From: CALJTV01 sp036821185
GTDB lineage: Bacteria; Chloroflexota; Dehalococcoidia; GIF9; UBA5629
Direction: 5' to 3'
Assembly: GCA_036821185.1 (NCBI GenBank)
Contig: DAISKD010000005.1
Location: forward strand, 1 to 64,000
Length of the DNA stretch: 64,000 nucleotides
The translations under genes and the position numbers were made by a program. Below are positions 25,311-33,794 of the stretch, one piece after another (positions within the stretch are counted from its first letter, which is position 1; each line of letters starts with the position of its first letter). Below the pieces are notes generated by a model. That model worked only from the letters and a program-made list of their open reading frames with translations, was not told where the DNA came from and did not search any database.

Positions 25311-26750
25311 CTAGTTACCTTCAATTGCCCGGCTGAAGACCTTTATCAGCTCGACAACCTTTCCCTTTTTCGTCGGGTTCTTAAGGCTGTCCTTATTACC
25401 AATAAGACAAGCCATTGACTCGAACAAAGTATCAATTATCTTTAAACCGTGTTCAGCCAGCGTCCTGCCGGTCTGTGTGTTCTCAATGAGCAGATCGGCA
25501 TCTTCTGGTAGGAAAGCCTCGCTCGCCCCCCAAGTAGGAATCAACCTGTACCTGGAGAAATGATTATCGCGCACATATTTATCAGCAATATTTATATACT
25601 CGGAAGCCACTCTCGGCACAGGCAGCTTCCCGTACTGTGCTAGACGTCGCATATCGGCGATATTATTTATGGGTAAGTCCTGGCTAGCCACAGCCACTAT
25701 TCTAACACGGCCAAAACCCAGATTGAGTAATTTCGTAACCGGACTTGAAGGGAATCGATACATGTGGTCAAGGAACCAGTCCTCACCGGTAATAGCAAGG
25801 TCAAAGTTACCATTCGCCACCTGCAACGGCATATCCTGAGGTCTAACAACCTTCACGCCCAACCAGTCAAAAGCAGACCTTGGCCGCCGGTCAAGCACAT
25901 CAGAGGAATAACCATCCAACTCAAGCCCAGCCCGGCTTAAAAATTCTAAAGCGGGGGCCTGTTGGTGACCGTCCGGTAACGCTAACCAAATCTTAATTGA
26001 TTCCATACTAGGCCGGAAGCCATTGGCAGTTCTTTTCGTGCCCGGTCTGATATCCAACCATGGCTTGTTCTCCCTACCTAGAGCACTACTAAAAACGCCT
26101 ACTAGCCAGCCTAAGTCTTTTGTTTCCCAACTAACTTTATTGGCCACGAGAAGGACATTCGTCTGGAGCACGCTCTTCAATGGCACCAAATTCTGGGCGA
26201 TAATTTCAGCCTCATTCTCGGCCCACAACAATGCGAGGTCGGCGTTTTCCGGCGGATATACTTCAGTAGCACCCCATACCGGAAAAATTTTGAACTTCCG
26301 CAATCTGAACTTCAAAGCCATTGCTTCGGCTAGGTTTGGGTACTCGGTAACAATGCGCAAGCTACAGCACTGCTCCACAAGATTCTGAAAATCGCTTACC
26401 CCACCAAACTTGCTTGAAGTGGCATAAATAGCACCCCGCCCGTATCCTAAATCCAAAACTTTCAGCAAGGGACTGCTGGGATACTTGCTCACCAGTTCTT
26501 CAACCCAATCCGCACCGCATATCCCAAGATCGTAATTACCGATAGCCACCTGGACAGGGATATCTTTCTCCTGAAACACCTTCGCTGAAATGGAAGGGTG
26601 ACCTTTCGACTTTAGACGATATATCCGCGCCTGCTCACTATAATTCGGAAACTCGACCCCCGCTTCTTTAAGAAAAATAGCGGTAGCTGATAAGAATCTA
26701 CCTTTGGGCAAAGCAATCCTAATGGAGGTTGGGACAGAGCTATCTAGCAA
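25311..26750 (-). CDS. hisG: ATP phosphoribosyltransferase HisG, fused tandem duplicate
   Basis: HisG joins ATP and PRPP as the first step of histidine synthesis. Usual short forms are about 200-215 residues; this one is 479 and contains two HisG domains (about 10-225 and 252-470). The first keeps the N-terminal LPKGRF but its PRPP loop is decayed (AENEAEIIAQNLV, 177-189). The second has lost that N-terminal motif (LPDGHQ) but keeps the loop (NTQTGRTLAEHGL, 424-436). Each half therefore seems to supply what the other lacks. TTG 26750 has GGAGGTGA upstream, within the end of hisZ. The regulatory subunit HisZ is encoded just upstream. Confidence 0.93.
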   Translation of the reverse strand: MLDSSVPTSIRIALPKGRFLSATAIFLKEAGVEFPNYSEQARIYRLKSKGHPSISAKVFQEKDIPVQVAIGNYDLGICGADWVEELVSKYPSSPLLKVLDLGYGRGAIYATSSKFGGVSDFQNLVEQCCSLRIVTEYPNLAEAMALKFRLRKFKIFPVWGATEVYPPENADLALLWAENEAEIIAQNLVPLKSVLQTNVLLVANKVSWETKDLGWLVGVFSSALGRENKPWLDIRPGTKRTANGFRPSMESIKIWLALPDGHQQAPALEFLSRAGLELDGYSSDVLDRRPRSAFDWLGVKVVRPQDMPLQVANGNFDLAITGEDWFLDHMYRFPSSPVTKLLNLGFGRVRIVAVASQDLPINNIADMRRLAQYGKLPVPRVASEYINIADKYVRDNHFSRYRLIPTWGASEAFLPEDADLLIENTQTGRTLAEHGLKIIDTLFESMACLIGNKDSLKNPTKKGKVVELIKVFSRAIEGN

Positions 26751-26753
26751 GCG

Positions 26754-28007
26754 TCATTCACCTCCTACCACACTGATCACCTGATCAACAGAACGTACCT
26801 TCCGCCTTCGCTGACTTTGTCTGTCGACTATTAAGAATTCGCCCGGTTTGTCCCCTACTTTGACCAACCACCGACGCTGTGATGCTGGCCTGAGACCAGT
26901 GAAAGCGAACTCGACCAGATAGCCGCGCTTACGAAGCATATCCCCAAGTGCAAACCCGACCTTGATGGCTTCTGGTGTATCCCTTTCACATTTAACTACA
27001 ACTCCCTGCTTGCTATCCTGTTGCCGCCCTCTTGTAACCAAACTCATCAAAGGGTCCATATATAATGCAAAACCACAGGCCGGCGTACTCTCACCGCCGA
27101 CAAGCGACAACAGATTGTCATACCTGCCACCACTGCCAACCTTTTGCCCTCGATACAAGAACTGGAAACACACACCTGTATAGTACTCGAAACCTCTTAC
27201 CGCGGTAATGTCGATCCGGTATCGTATACCTAAGACATCGAGCAATTCAGCTACTTTATCAAACTCTTCAAGTGCTGAGTGTATACTCTGTGGTAAATTC
27301 GGCAAAGATTTCAGATTTCTCACAAATGAGGAACGCGTGCCTTTGGACGTCAAAATCAGTGACAAAAATCCTTGCACAGCAGGTTCATTTGACTCCGCTG
27401 GAGCCAATGCCTGCCAGTCACCATCAAGCACCCTATCCAGCAGTTTGGCCCTCTCATCCAAATCCAGCTTCAATTCGTTTATCAGAGCCTTGAGTATTCC
27501 AGCATGGGAAAGCAGAATTTCAACATCATCCATGCCTAAATTCCGCAGAATTTCAATAGCTAGGGCTATTATCTCCATATCTGCGGCCGGTGGACTACCA
27601 TTTATAAGCTCAGCCCCACACTGCCAGCGTTCCCTGTTTTCTGTACCTGTCTCCTCGAAGACAAAAACATTAGTAATGTAAAACAACCTGGCCAGTTTCC
27701 AGCAAGACGAATTCTCTGCATATAGTCGGGCAATAGGAATAGTCCCATCGGGCCGCAATACCACACGTTCACCACTCCACCCATCCCAATCAAGAAAAGA
27801 ATAGACACGGCTCAGCATATTCGGAGTAAGCGTACCGGCAGCTGTAAACAGCGACAAGTACTCCAGCGTTGGGGTTCGCACCTCACGATAACCCCAGCTT
27901 GAGCACGAGCGACAGAACACACTTTCAATGTGTCGGAATAATTCCAGGTCTTCTGGAAGTAAATCCCTCGCCCCTTTACATCTTTGACTTACAGGCTTTG
28001 TCCACAT
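26754..28007 (-). CDS. hisZ: ATP phosphoribosyltransferase regulatory subunit HisZ (long form)
   Basis: HisZ is a catalytically inactive relative of histidyl-tRNA synthetase needed by short HisG enzymes. The class II core is clear: GARDLLPEDLELFRHIE, EVRTPTLEYLSLF, VVLRPDGTIPIAR and GFEYYTGVCFQFLYRG with SGGRYDNL. The 417 residues include a C-terminal anticodon-binding-like domain (about 320-417) that many HisZ proteins lack. A true HisRS is less likely because of the his operon context and the HisZ-like motif 2. The ATG has a TAGAAT 17 bp upstream. Confidence 0.87.
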   Translation of the reverse strand: MWTKPVSQRCKGARDLLPEDLELFRHIESVFCRSCSSWGYREVRTPTLEYLSLFTAAGTLTPNMLSRVYSFLDWDGWSGERVVLRPDGTIPIARLYAENSSCWKLARLFYITNVFVFEETGTENRERWQCGAELINGSPPAADMEIIALAIEILRNLGMDDVEILLSHAGILKALINELKLDLDERAKLLDRVLDGDWQALAPAESNEPAVQGFLSLILTSKGTRSSFVRNLKSLPNLPQSIHSALEEFDKVAELLDVLGIRYRIDITAVRGFEYYTGVCFQFLYRGQKVGSGGRYDNLLSLVGGESTPACGFALYMDPLMSLVTRGRQQDSKQGVVVKCERDTPEAIKVGFALGDMLRKRGYLVEFAFTGLRPASQRRWLVKVGDKPGEFLIVDRQSQRRRKVRSVDQVISVVGGE

Positions 28008-28024
28008 GCTTTACAGGTTCACCT

Positions 28025-28054
28025 ATTCTACACTAACTTTTTTGCTATGTTCAA
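28025..28054 (-). promoter_or_regulatory. Histidine operon promoter
   Basis: On the minus strand TTGAAC (28054-28049), 18 bp, TAGAAT (28030-28025). The leader to hisZ would be about 11 nt, too short for an attenuator. It is divergent from the nfeD promoter. Confidence 0.65.
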
Positions 28055-28086
28055 TGTAGCAACTGGCAAACTATTGAAATAACGCG

Positions 28087-28116
28087 TTGCTACCAGCAAG
28101 AGAGTTAAATTATAAT
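28087..28116 (+). promoter_or_regulatory. nfeD-slipin promoter
   Basis: TTGCTA (28087-28092), 18 bp, TATAAT (28111-28116). The start would lie near 28123, about 11 nt from the ATG. Confidence 0.65.
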
Positions 28117-28133
28117 TGTGTCGAGATCAGCCA

Positions 28134-29465
28134 ATGGCATTCGCAACGCAACCGCCGGGCAAAACACGCTTGCTGGCCTTATGTACCCTGTTACTCGCCG
28201 GCCTGGTTTCCTTTGGCGAAGCAAACACCGGTACTGCACAGCTGGAAGTTCTAAAGGTAGAAGGAACCATCGTGCCAGCAGTAGCCAACTACATCGACCG
28301 TGGCATTCGCCAAGCAGAAGCCAAAGGCAGTACCGCCTGCATCATAGAACTGAATACACCCGGCGGACTCCTCGACTCCACAGAAAAAATTGTGACGCGG
28401 ATCCTAAACGCTAAAGTGCCAATCGTAGTATATGTTTCGCCCAGTGGCAGCTGGGCAGCTTCAGCAGGAACATTTATCACAATAGCAGCCCACATCGCCG
28501 CCATGACCCCAGGCACAAGCATCGGAGCAGCCCACCCCGTAGCCATTGGACAGGAGATGCCAGAGGAAATGAAGAAAAAGGCAACCGAGTTTTCTTCTGC
28601 CTGGATAAGGAGTGTAGCCCAACTACGGGGTCGCAACCCGGAAGAGGCCGAATTGGCAGTGACTGAAAGCAAGTCCTTTACCCCTTCAGAGGCTCTCGAG
28701 GCCGGCCTTATCGACCTTGTGGCTGACGACCTACAAAGCTTAATCAAACAAATAAATGGCAAAAGGGTAACTCTAGCTAATGGCGAGCAAAAAATTATAG
28801 AGACTACAAGCTATACCATAAACAGAAATCAGATGAATTTTGCAGAGCGCTTCTTGCACATCATCAGTGACCCAAACATCGCCTACATACTGCTTAGTCT
28901 CGCCACCATAGGTCTAATAACCGAAATCTCCAATCCTGGCATGATCTTTCCGGGGGTTTTTGGAGGCATTAGCCTATTTCTTGCCTTCTACTCTTTAGGA
29001 GTCCTCAATGCCAACTGGGCCGGTGTACTGCTTATTATGCTCGCTTTTGGTCTGTTTATTGCCGAGCTTTTTACCCCTGCTTTTGGTATACTGACTGCAG
29101 GCGGGCTTGTGTCGCTGGTTATCGGTTCTCTCATTCTCTTCAGCGGTGCTTCGCCGCAGATGGAAGTCAACAGAGGGCTAATTGCAGCAGTAACCGTCCT
29201 GGTGGGTGCCTTTGTGGTATTCGTCATAGGCGCCGTCGTGCGGGGACAGAGGCGACGTGTAGTAACCGGTCCACAAGCCCTGATCGGGAAGACAGCTACT
29301 GTCAAGACAGAACTGGCCCCTAAAGGGACAGTACTAGTAGACGGTGAGCTCTGGACAGCTATAATTGATGAGGATACAGCAAAACCAGGAGAGGAGGTGA
29401 TAATAGTCGGAGTCGAAGGATTGAAACTCACGGTGACCAAGAAGACTAAGAGGAGGAAAAGATGA
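28134..29465 (+). CDS. NfeD family membrane-bound ClpP-class serine protease
   Basis: The 443-residue long NfeD form. A signal peptide (residues 1-30) leads to a ClpP-class protease domain with NTPGGLLDSTEKIV, the nucleophile Ser in SGSWAASAGTFI and ATPGTSIGAAHPV. Four or five membrane segments follow (about 250-360), and then a soluble OB-like NfeD domain (IGKTATVKTELAPKG...). Related proteases cleave the C-terminus of slipin/stomatin proteins, and one is encoded next. ATG 28134 is used; a TTG at 28116 is part of the -10 box. Confidence 0.93.
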   Translation: MAFATQPPGKTRLLALCTLLLAGLVSFGEANTGTAQLEVLKVEGTIVPAVANYIDRGIRQAEAKGSTACIIELNTPGGLLDSTEKIVTRILNAKVPIVVYVSPSGSWAASAGTFITIAAHIAAMTPGTSIGAAHPVAIGQEMPEEMKKKATEFSSAWIRSVAQLRGRNPEEAELAVTESKSFTPSEALEAGLIDLVADDLQSLIKQINGKRVTLANGEQKIIETTSYTINRNQMNFAERFLHIISDPNIAYILLSLATIGLITEISNPGMIFPGVFGGISLFLAFYSLGVLNANWAGVLLIMLAFGLFIAELFTPAFGILTAGGLVSLVIGSLILFSGASPQMEVNRGLIAAVTVLVGAFVVFVIGAVVRGQRRRVVTGPQALIGKTATVKTELAPKGTVLVDGELWTAIIDEDTAKPGEEVIIVGVEGLKLTVTKKTKRRKR

Positions 29466-30205
29466 ACATTTTAGTAATCTCCGCTATCGTTATCTTTGCT
29501 ATCATAATACTTGCCGCAGCTATAAGGATTGTCAATGAATACGAGCGTGGAGTGGTTTTTCGCCTTGGCAGATATGTTGGCGTAAGAGGTCCGGGACTAA
29601 TCTTCCTCATACCGTTCATCGAGCGAATGGTAAAGGTAGACCTCCGTGTTGTCACCATGGACGTCCCACGGCAAGAGTGCATCACCCTAGACACTGTGAC
29701 GGTCAAAGTTGACGCGGTTGTCTATTTCAGAGTAGTAAGACCGGAAGACGCCATACTCAATGTGGAACAATATATCAGGGCTACCTCACTACTTTCACAA
29801 ACAACTCTCCGCAATGTGGTGGGACAATCAGAACTCGAAGACCTGCTCGCACACCGGGACAAAATTAATGAACGCCTGCAAATACTAATAGACGAGGGGA
29901 CAGAACCGTGGGGGATCAAGGTCAGTATGGTAGAAATCAGGGACGTCGAGCTACCCGAGACGATGCAACGGGCTATGGCAGCCCAAGCCGAAGCAGAGAG
30001 GGAAAGACGGGCGAAAATCATTCACGCTGATGGTGAGTACCAGGCCGCTGAAAAGCTGGCTCAAGCAGCTAGAGTAATAGCAAGTGAACCAGCAGCTCTT
30101 CAACTACGCTATTTGCAGACGTTGACCACTATTTCCACTGAGAGAACTAATACCGTGGTCTTTCCTCTTCCGATAGATTTGCTAAAGCCTTGGCTCAGTA
30201 AATAG
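29462..30205 (+). CDS. Slipin / stomatin-like SPFH protein
   Basis: A 247-residue SPFH protein: an N-terminal membrane segment (1-22), then NEYERGVVFRLGRYVG, RGPGLIFLIPFIERM and the stomatin core with DLLAHRDKINERLQ, and a helical region MQRAMAAQAEAERERRAKI. It would assemble on the inner face of the membrane. It overlaps nfeD by 4 bp (ATGA), the usual NfeD-slipin pair, so the two are probably partners. Confidence 0.95.
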   Translation: MNILVISAIVIFAIIILAAAIRIVNEYERGVVFRLGRYVGVRGPGLIFLIPFIERMVKVDLRVVTMDVPRQECITLDTVTVKVDAVVYFRVVRPEDAILNVEQYIRATSLLSQTTLRNVVGQSELEDLLAHRDKINERLQILIDEGTEPWGIKVSMVEIRDVELPETMQRAMAAQAEAERERRAKIIHADGEYQAAEKLAQAARVIASEPAALQLRYLQTLTTISTERTNTVVFPLPIDLLKPWLSK

Positions 30206-30227
30206 CCACAACTCTGGCTAGATCAGC

Positions 30228-30262
30228 AGGGGCTATCCCCAATCAAAAGGTGGGTAGCCCCT
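30228..30262. terminator. Terminator between slipin and birA
   Basis: AGGGGCTATCC pairs with GGGTAGCCCCT (11 bp, one G-U) and is followed by ATTCTTTA. It lies between converging genes and may work both ways. Confidence 0.7.
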
Positions 30263-31031
30263 ATTCTTTAACCACCGTAACATCACCAGCCACAATCTCA
30301 ACAAGGCTACCATCAGCACGTCTCAACAGGAGACTGCCATCCTCGGTTACATCTTCGGCTATTCCCCTCTCCACCTTCTGCTCGCTTCTAATGTTTACCA
30401 GCTTACCTAAGGTCTCGAGACGTTCCCGCCATTGTCTATACACAGAACTACAGCCTCCGGCCTGAAGTTCGAGATATAGTTTCTCCAACTCAAAAAGTAA
30501 GAGACAGATAAATTCCTCCCTGTCTATCTCCTTTCCAAGCTCGTGTGAAATGCTGGTGGCTATCTCTGCAATCTCAGGAAAAACCGAGGGCTCAAAATTG
30601 ATGTTTACACCAACGCCCAGAATGACATAGTTAATCTGCTTCCCTGCAGCCTCGCTTTCCACCAAGATGCCACAGACTTTCTTGCCACTGACCAAGACGT
30701 CGTTGGGCCATTTTATGGCACATCTCAGACCTGTCATCTCTTCTATAGCCCTCACCACAGCCAGCGCGGCTATCATAACCATACCAGGTAGGTAATCGAG
30801 GGGAGGTCTGAGGACAATTGACATGGCAAGGCTACCCTGAGGAGAAAGCCATGACCTACCTGAACGCCCTCTGCCAGCAGTCTGAACATCAGCGATAACA
30901 ACTGTGCCTTCCGATGCTTCCTCCTTGGCTAACTTTCTGGCTGTCTCCATAGTAGTGGGCAACTCGCTGTACCTGTAACAGCACCGCCCCATGAAACTGG
31001 TCTTAAGATTTCTTAAAGACTGTAACCCCAT
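30261..31031 (-). CDS. birA: Biotin-[acetyl-CoA-carboxylase] ligase (no DNA-binding domain)
   Basis: The ligase activates biotin with ATP and attaches it to carrier proteins. The 256-residue protein has the catalytic GRGRSGRSWLSPQGSLAMS, KWPNDVLVSGKKVCGILVE and GVGVNINF blocks plus the small C-terminal domain. It lacks the N-terminal HTH of E. coli BirA, so it cannot repress biotin genes itself. ATG 31031 is chosen with TAGGAAAA upstream; a TTG at 31061 would add ten residues. Confidence 0.94.
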   Translation of the reverse strand: MGLQSLRNLKTSFMGRCCYRYSELPTTMETARKLAKEEASEGTVVIADVQTAGRGRSGRSWLSPQGSLAMSIVLRPPLDYLPGMVMIAALAVVRAIEEMTGLRCAIKWPNDVLVSGKKVCGILVESEAAGKQINYVILGVGVNINFEPSVFPEIAEIATSISHELGKEIDREEFICLLLFELEKLYLELQAGGCSSVYRQWRERLETLGKLVNIRSEQKVERGIAEDVTEDGSLLLRRADGSLVEIVAGDVTVVKE

Positions 31032-31143
31032 AAGCTTTTTCCTAACAAATAGGCAATACAATTTTTACTGATAGCATATCAGGTGCTGTATAGCGCTGTC
31101 TATCTAGTTACTTTGCCCAGGGTCAAATGGTTATCGCACAATC

Positions 31144-31172
31144 TTGCTAGTTCACCACGAGGCTGATATACT
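31144..31172 (+). promoter_or_regulatory. gatB-secG promoter
   Basis: TTGCTA (31144-31149), 17 bp, TATACT (31167-31172). Transcription would start at about 31179, four bases before the GTG start of gatB. A reading of TTG 31144 as the start codon is therefore unlikely. Confidence 0.7.
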
Positions 31173-31182
31173 AACCACTGCT

Positions 31183-32652
31183 GTGGAATACGAAATCATC
31201 ATCGGGCTCGAGGTCCACGCCCAACTCACCACCAGGAGCAAGATGTTCTGCTCTTGCAGTACTGATTATGCCAGTTCACCTCCTAACACCCATGTCTGTC
31301 CTATCTGTTTGGGCATGCCCGGTGTTCTGCCAACCATTAACCGAAGGGCAGTGGAATACACCATAATGACAGCTCTTGCCCTAAACTGCACTATCGCTGA
31401 ATATGCCAAATTCGACCGCAAAAATTACCCCTATCCTGACCTGATGAAGGGATACCAGATTTCTCAATATGATGCTCCGATTGGCAGAGGAGGGTGGCTA
31501 ACAATCGAGGTGGGGAATAAAGAAAAAAGGATCGGCATAACTCGCGTACATCTTGAAGAAGACGTCGCTAAGCTGATCCATCTGACAGGACCAGAAGGCA
31601 AAAGTTATACTCTTGTCGATGTCAACAGGGCGGGTATACCCCTCATGGAAATCGTTAGTGAACCCGATATAAATTCTCCCGAAGAGGCAAGACAGTACCT
31701 TGTCAAGCTGCGCTCTATACTCCAGTACCTCGGGGTATCAACAGGTAACATGGAAGAGGGTAGCTTCAGGTGTGACGCCAACATTAGCATCCGTCCCAAG
31801 GGCAGCACCGAGTACCTGCCCAAAGTGGAGGTGAAGAACCTGAACAGCTTTAAAGCCGTATACCGGGCGCTAGAATACGAAGCCAAACGGCAACAGGAAA
31901 TACTGGAGAAGGGTGGAAAGCTGTCCCAGGAGACACGGGGCTGGGTGGACACCAAAGGGGTAACCGTAAGCCAGAGGAGCAAAGAGTATGCCCACGACTA
32001 TCGCTACTTTCCCGAGCCCGACCTACCACCGTTAGTCTTCGACAGGGCCTGGATAGAAGAAATAAGGTCCCTCTTGCCTGAACTACCCGATGCCAGGCGC
32101 GACCGCTTCATTAACGAGTATGGATTACCTCTTTACGATGCCAGCCTTCTCGTTGAATCTAAAGCGATGGCAGACTATTTCGAAGAATGTATTAGATTAA
32201 GCAACCCCAAGACAACCGAGGAGAGACAGAAAAAGGCTAAGACTATAAGCAACTGGCTGCTCGGCGATTGCAGTCGGATGCTCAACGCCACCAACTCCAG
32301 TATCGAAAGCTCTAAGGTTACCCCTGCTCATCTCGTCGAACTACTCGCCATAGTGGAGAAAGGGGGTATTACCGGGCCCACCGCAAAAGCAGTATTCGAG
32401 GAAATGTTCCTCACTGGCAAAACAGCTAGCGAAATTGTAAATCAAAAAGGTCTGAGCCAGATAAGTGACGTCTCGGAAATAACGAGAATAGTTAACGAAG
32501 TGATCACCAACAACAGTCAAGCAGTTGCCGACTATAAGGCGGGTAAAGAGCAAGCTCTCATGTATCTAGTTGGACAAGTGATGAAAGCCAGCAGAGGGAG
32601 AGCCAACCCTAATACTGCGAAAGAGACCCTGGTACGAATTTTAGGAGGATAA
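31183..32652 (+). CDS. gatB: Aspartyl/glutamyl-tRNA(Asn/Gln) amidotransferase subunit B
   Basis: GatB binds tRNA and the mischarged aminoacyl ester and, with GatA and GatC, makes Gln-tRNA or Asn-tRNA. The N-terminal EYEIIIGLEVHAQLTTRSKMFC and CPICLGMPGVLP with zinc cysteines, MKGYQISQYDAPIGRGG, and the C-terminal YqeY-like tail are intact (489 residues). GTG 31183 is the best start, as the -10 box lies 10 bp upstream. gatA and gatC are not in the window; secG follows after one base. Confidence 0.95.
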   Translation: MEYEIIIGLEVHAQLTTRSKMFCSCSTDYASSPPNTHVCPICLGMPGVLPTINRRAVEYTIMTALALNCTIAEYAKFDRKNYPYPDLMKGYQISQYDAPIGRGGWLTIEVGNKEKRIGITRVHLEEDVAKLIHLTGPEGKSYTLVDVNRAGIPLMEIVSEPDINSPEEARQYLVKLRSILQYLGVSTGNMEEGSFRCDANISIRPKGSTEYLPKVEVKNLNSFKAVYRALEYEAKRQQEILEKGGKLSQETRGWVDTKGVTVSQRSKEYAHDYRYFPEPDLPPLVFDRAWIEEIRSLLPELPDARRDRFINEYGLPLYDASLLVESKAMADYFEECIRLSNPKTTEERQKKAKTISNWLLGDCSRMLNATNSSIESSKVTPAHLVELLAIVEKGGITGPTAKAVFEEMFLTGKTASEIVNQKGLSQISDVSEITRIVNEVITNNSQAVADYKAGKEQALMYLVGQVMKASRGRANPNTAKETLVRILGG

Positions 32653-32653
32653 A

Positions 32654-32872
32654 ATGTCCACTTACCTGCTTATCGCGCAGATTCTAGTAGCTGCAGCTTT
32701 GATTGCCGTCATCATGCTTCAGGCAAGAGGCGGGGGACTTGGGGGTATATTCGGTCAGCCAGACACAGTCTACCGAACGCGCCGAGGGGTGGAAAAAAGT
32801 CTTTTTCAATTTACCATCGCCCTGACCGTACTCTTTGTGATACTTTCTGTACTAGTTGTCCGGGCTTCCTGA
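32654..32872 (+). CDS. secG: Protein translocase subunit SecG
   Basis: SecG is the small accessory subunit of SecYEG. The 72-residue protein has two membrane segments (about 4-22 and 50-70) around the conserved loop RGGGLGGIFGQPDTVYRTRRG. AGGAGG precedes the ATG within the end of gatB, so it is probably co-transcribed with it. Confidence 0.93.
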   Translation: MSTYLLIAQILVAAALIAVIMLQARGGGLGGIFGQPDTVYRTRRGVEKSLFQFTIALTVLFVILSVLVVRAS

Positions 32873-32904
32873 TGCAGTTTGATAACATTTGATAACACTA
32901 GAGT

Positions 32905-33750
32905 ATGGCTGCGATCATAACTCTTACCACGGACTTCGGCACAGCCGATGCCTATGTCGCTGCCATGAAAGGGGTTATCCTTACCATTAACCCCGAAGCA
33001 ACAATTGTCGATATTTGCCACTCGATAAAACCCCAGAATATTTTCGAGGCTGCTTTTATAATCAGCACTGCCTATAGCTACTTCCCTGAAGGGACAATAC
33101 ATATAGTCATAGTCGACCCTGGGGTGGGCAGCTCACGGAAAGCTATTATACTGAAGACCCGTTCCGCCTTCTTCTTAGCACCGGACAACGGTGTGCTCAG
33201 CTACATAATCGCTGAAACAAGCTCAACCTCTGTGAGTGAATCACTGGACAAAGACCTACGGCTAAAACAGCAAAGGCTCGGCCCAGAGACCACTGCAGTG
33301 GCTATAACCAACCCTAAATACTGGAGACAGCCAGTTAGCACAACTTTCCATGGGCGAGATATTTTCGCTCCAGTGGCAGCTCATCTTTCTCTCGGCACGC
33401 CATTGAGCAACTTCGGTAGAAAATTAAACCAGATACATGTTTTTCGCATACCTCGCCCCTACCGGGAAGCTTGCGGCAACATAACTGGCCTGATAATACA
33501 TATAGACCATTTTGGTAACTTGATCACCAACATTAAAAGCACTGATCTACCATCGCGACAAGTAACAATATCAGTAGGCACAAACAGTATAAAAGGGGTT
33601 AGTTCTTTTTATGCGCAAGGAAAAGGTCTTATAGCTCTAATAGGAAGCAGCGGCTACCTGGAGGTCTCACTGGTTGGCGGGAGCGCTGCTGAAATTTTAA
33701 ACGCCAGAGTAGGAGATAAGATCACCATAAACTTAGGATCGGCAGCTTAG
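32905..33750 (+). CDS. SAM hydroxide adenosyltransferase (DUF62)
   Basis: The DUF62/SAM hydrolase family splits S-adenosylmethionine into adenosine and methionine with water. The 281-residue protein shows ITLTTDFGTADAYVAAMKG, the VDPGVGSSR and APDNGVLSYI loops, FHGRDIFAPVAAHLS and IIHIDHFGNLITNI. Homologues include fluorinases, but bacterial members like this are hydrolases. It starts 32 bp after secG. Its role may be SAM balance. Confidence 0.92.
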   Translation: MAAIITLTTDFGTADAYVAAMKGVILTINPEATIVDICHSIKPQNIFEAAFIISTAYSYFPEGTIHIVIVDPGVGSSRKAIILKTRSAFFLAPDNGVLSYIIAETSSTSVSESLDKDLRLKQQRLGPETTAVAITNPKYWRQPVSTTFHGRDIFAPVAAHLSLGTPLSNFGRKLNQIHVFRIPRPYREACGNITGLIIHIDHFGNLITNIKSTDLPSRQVTISVGTNSIKGVSSFYAQGKGLIALIGSSGYLEVSLVGGSAAEILNARVGDKITINLGSAA

Positions 33751-33794
33751 TCTACAGCTCATCTAGAAAAAGGACACTTTTTGCCCCAGCAAAA

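Noticed and set aside
32899..32904. TAGAGT directly before the DUF62 ATG as a -10 box
   Set aside because: It would place the transcription start inside the gene and has no properly spaced -35; co-transcription with secG is simpler.
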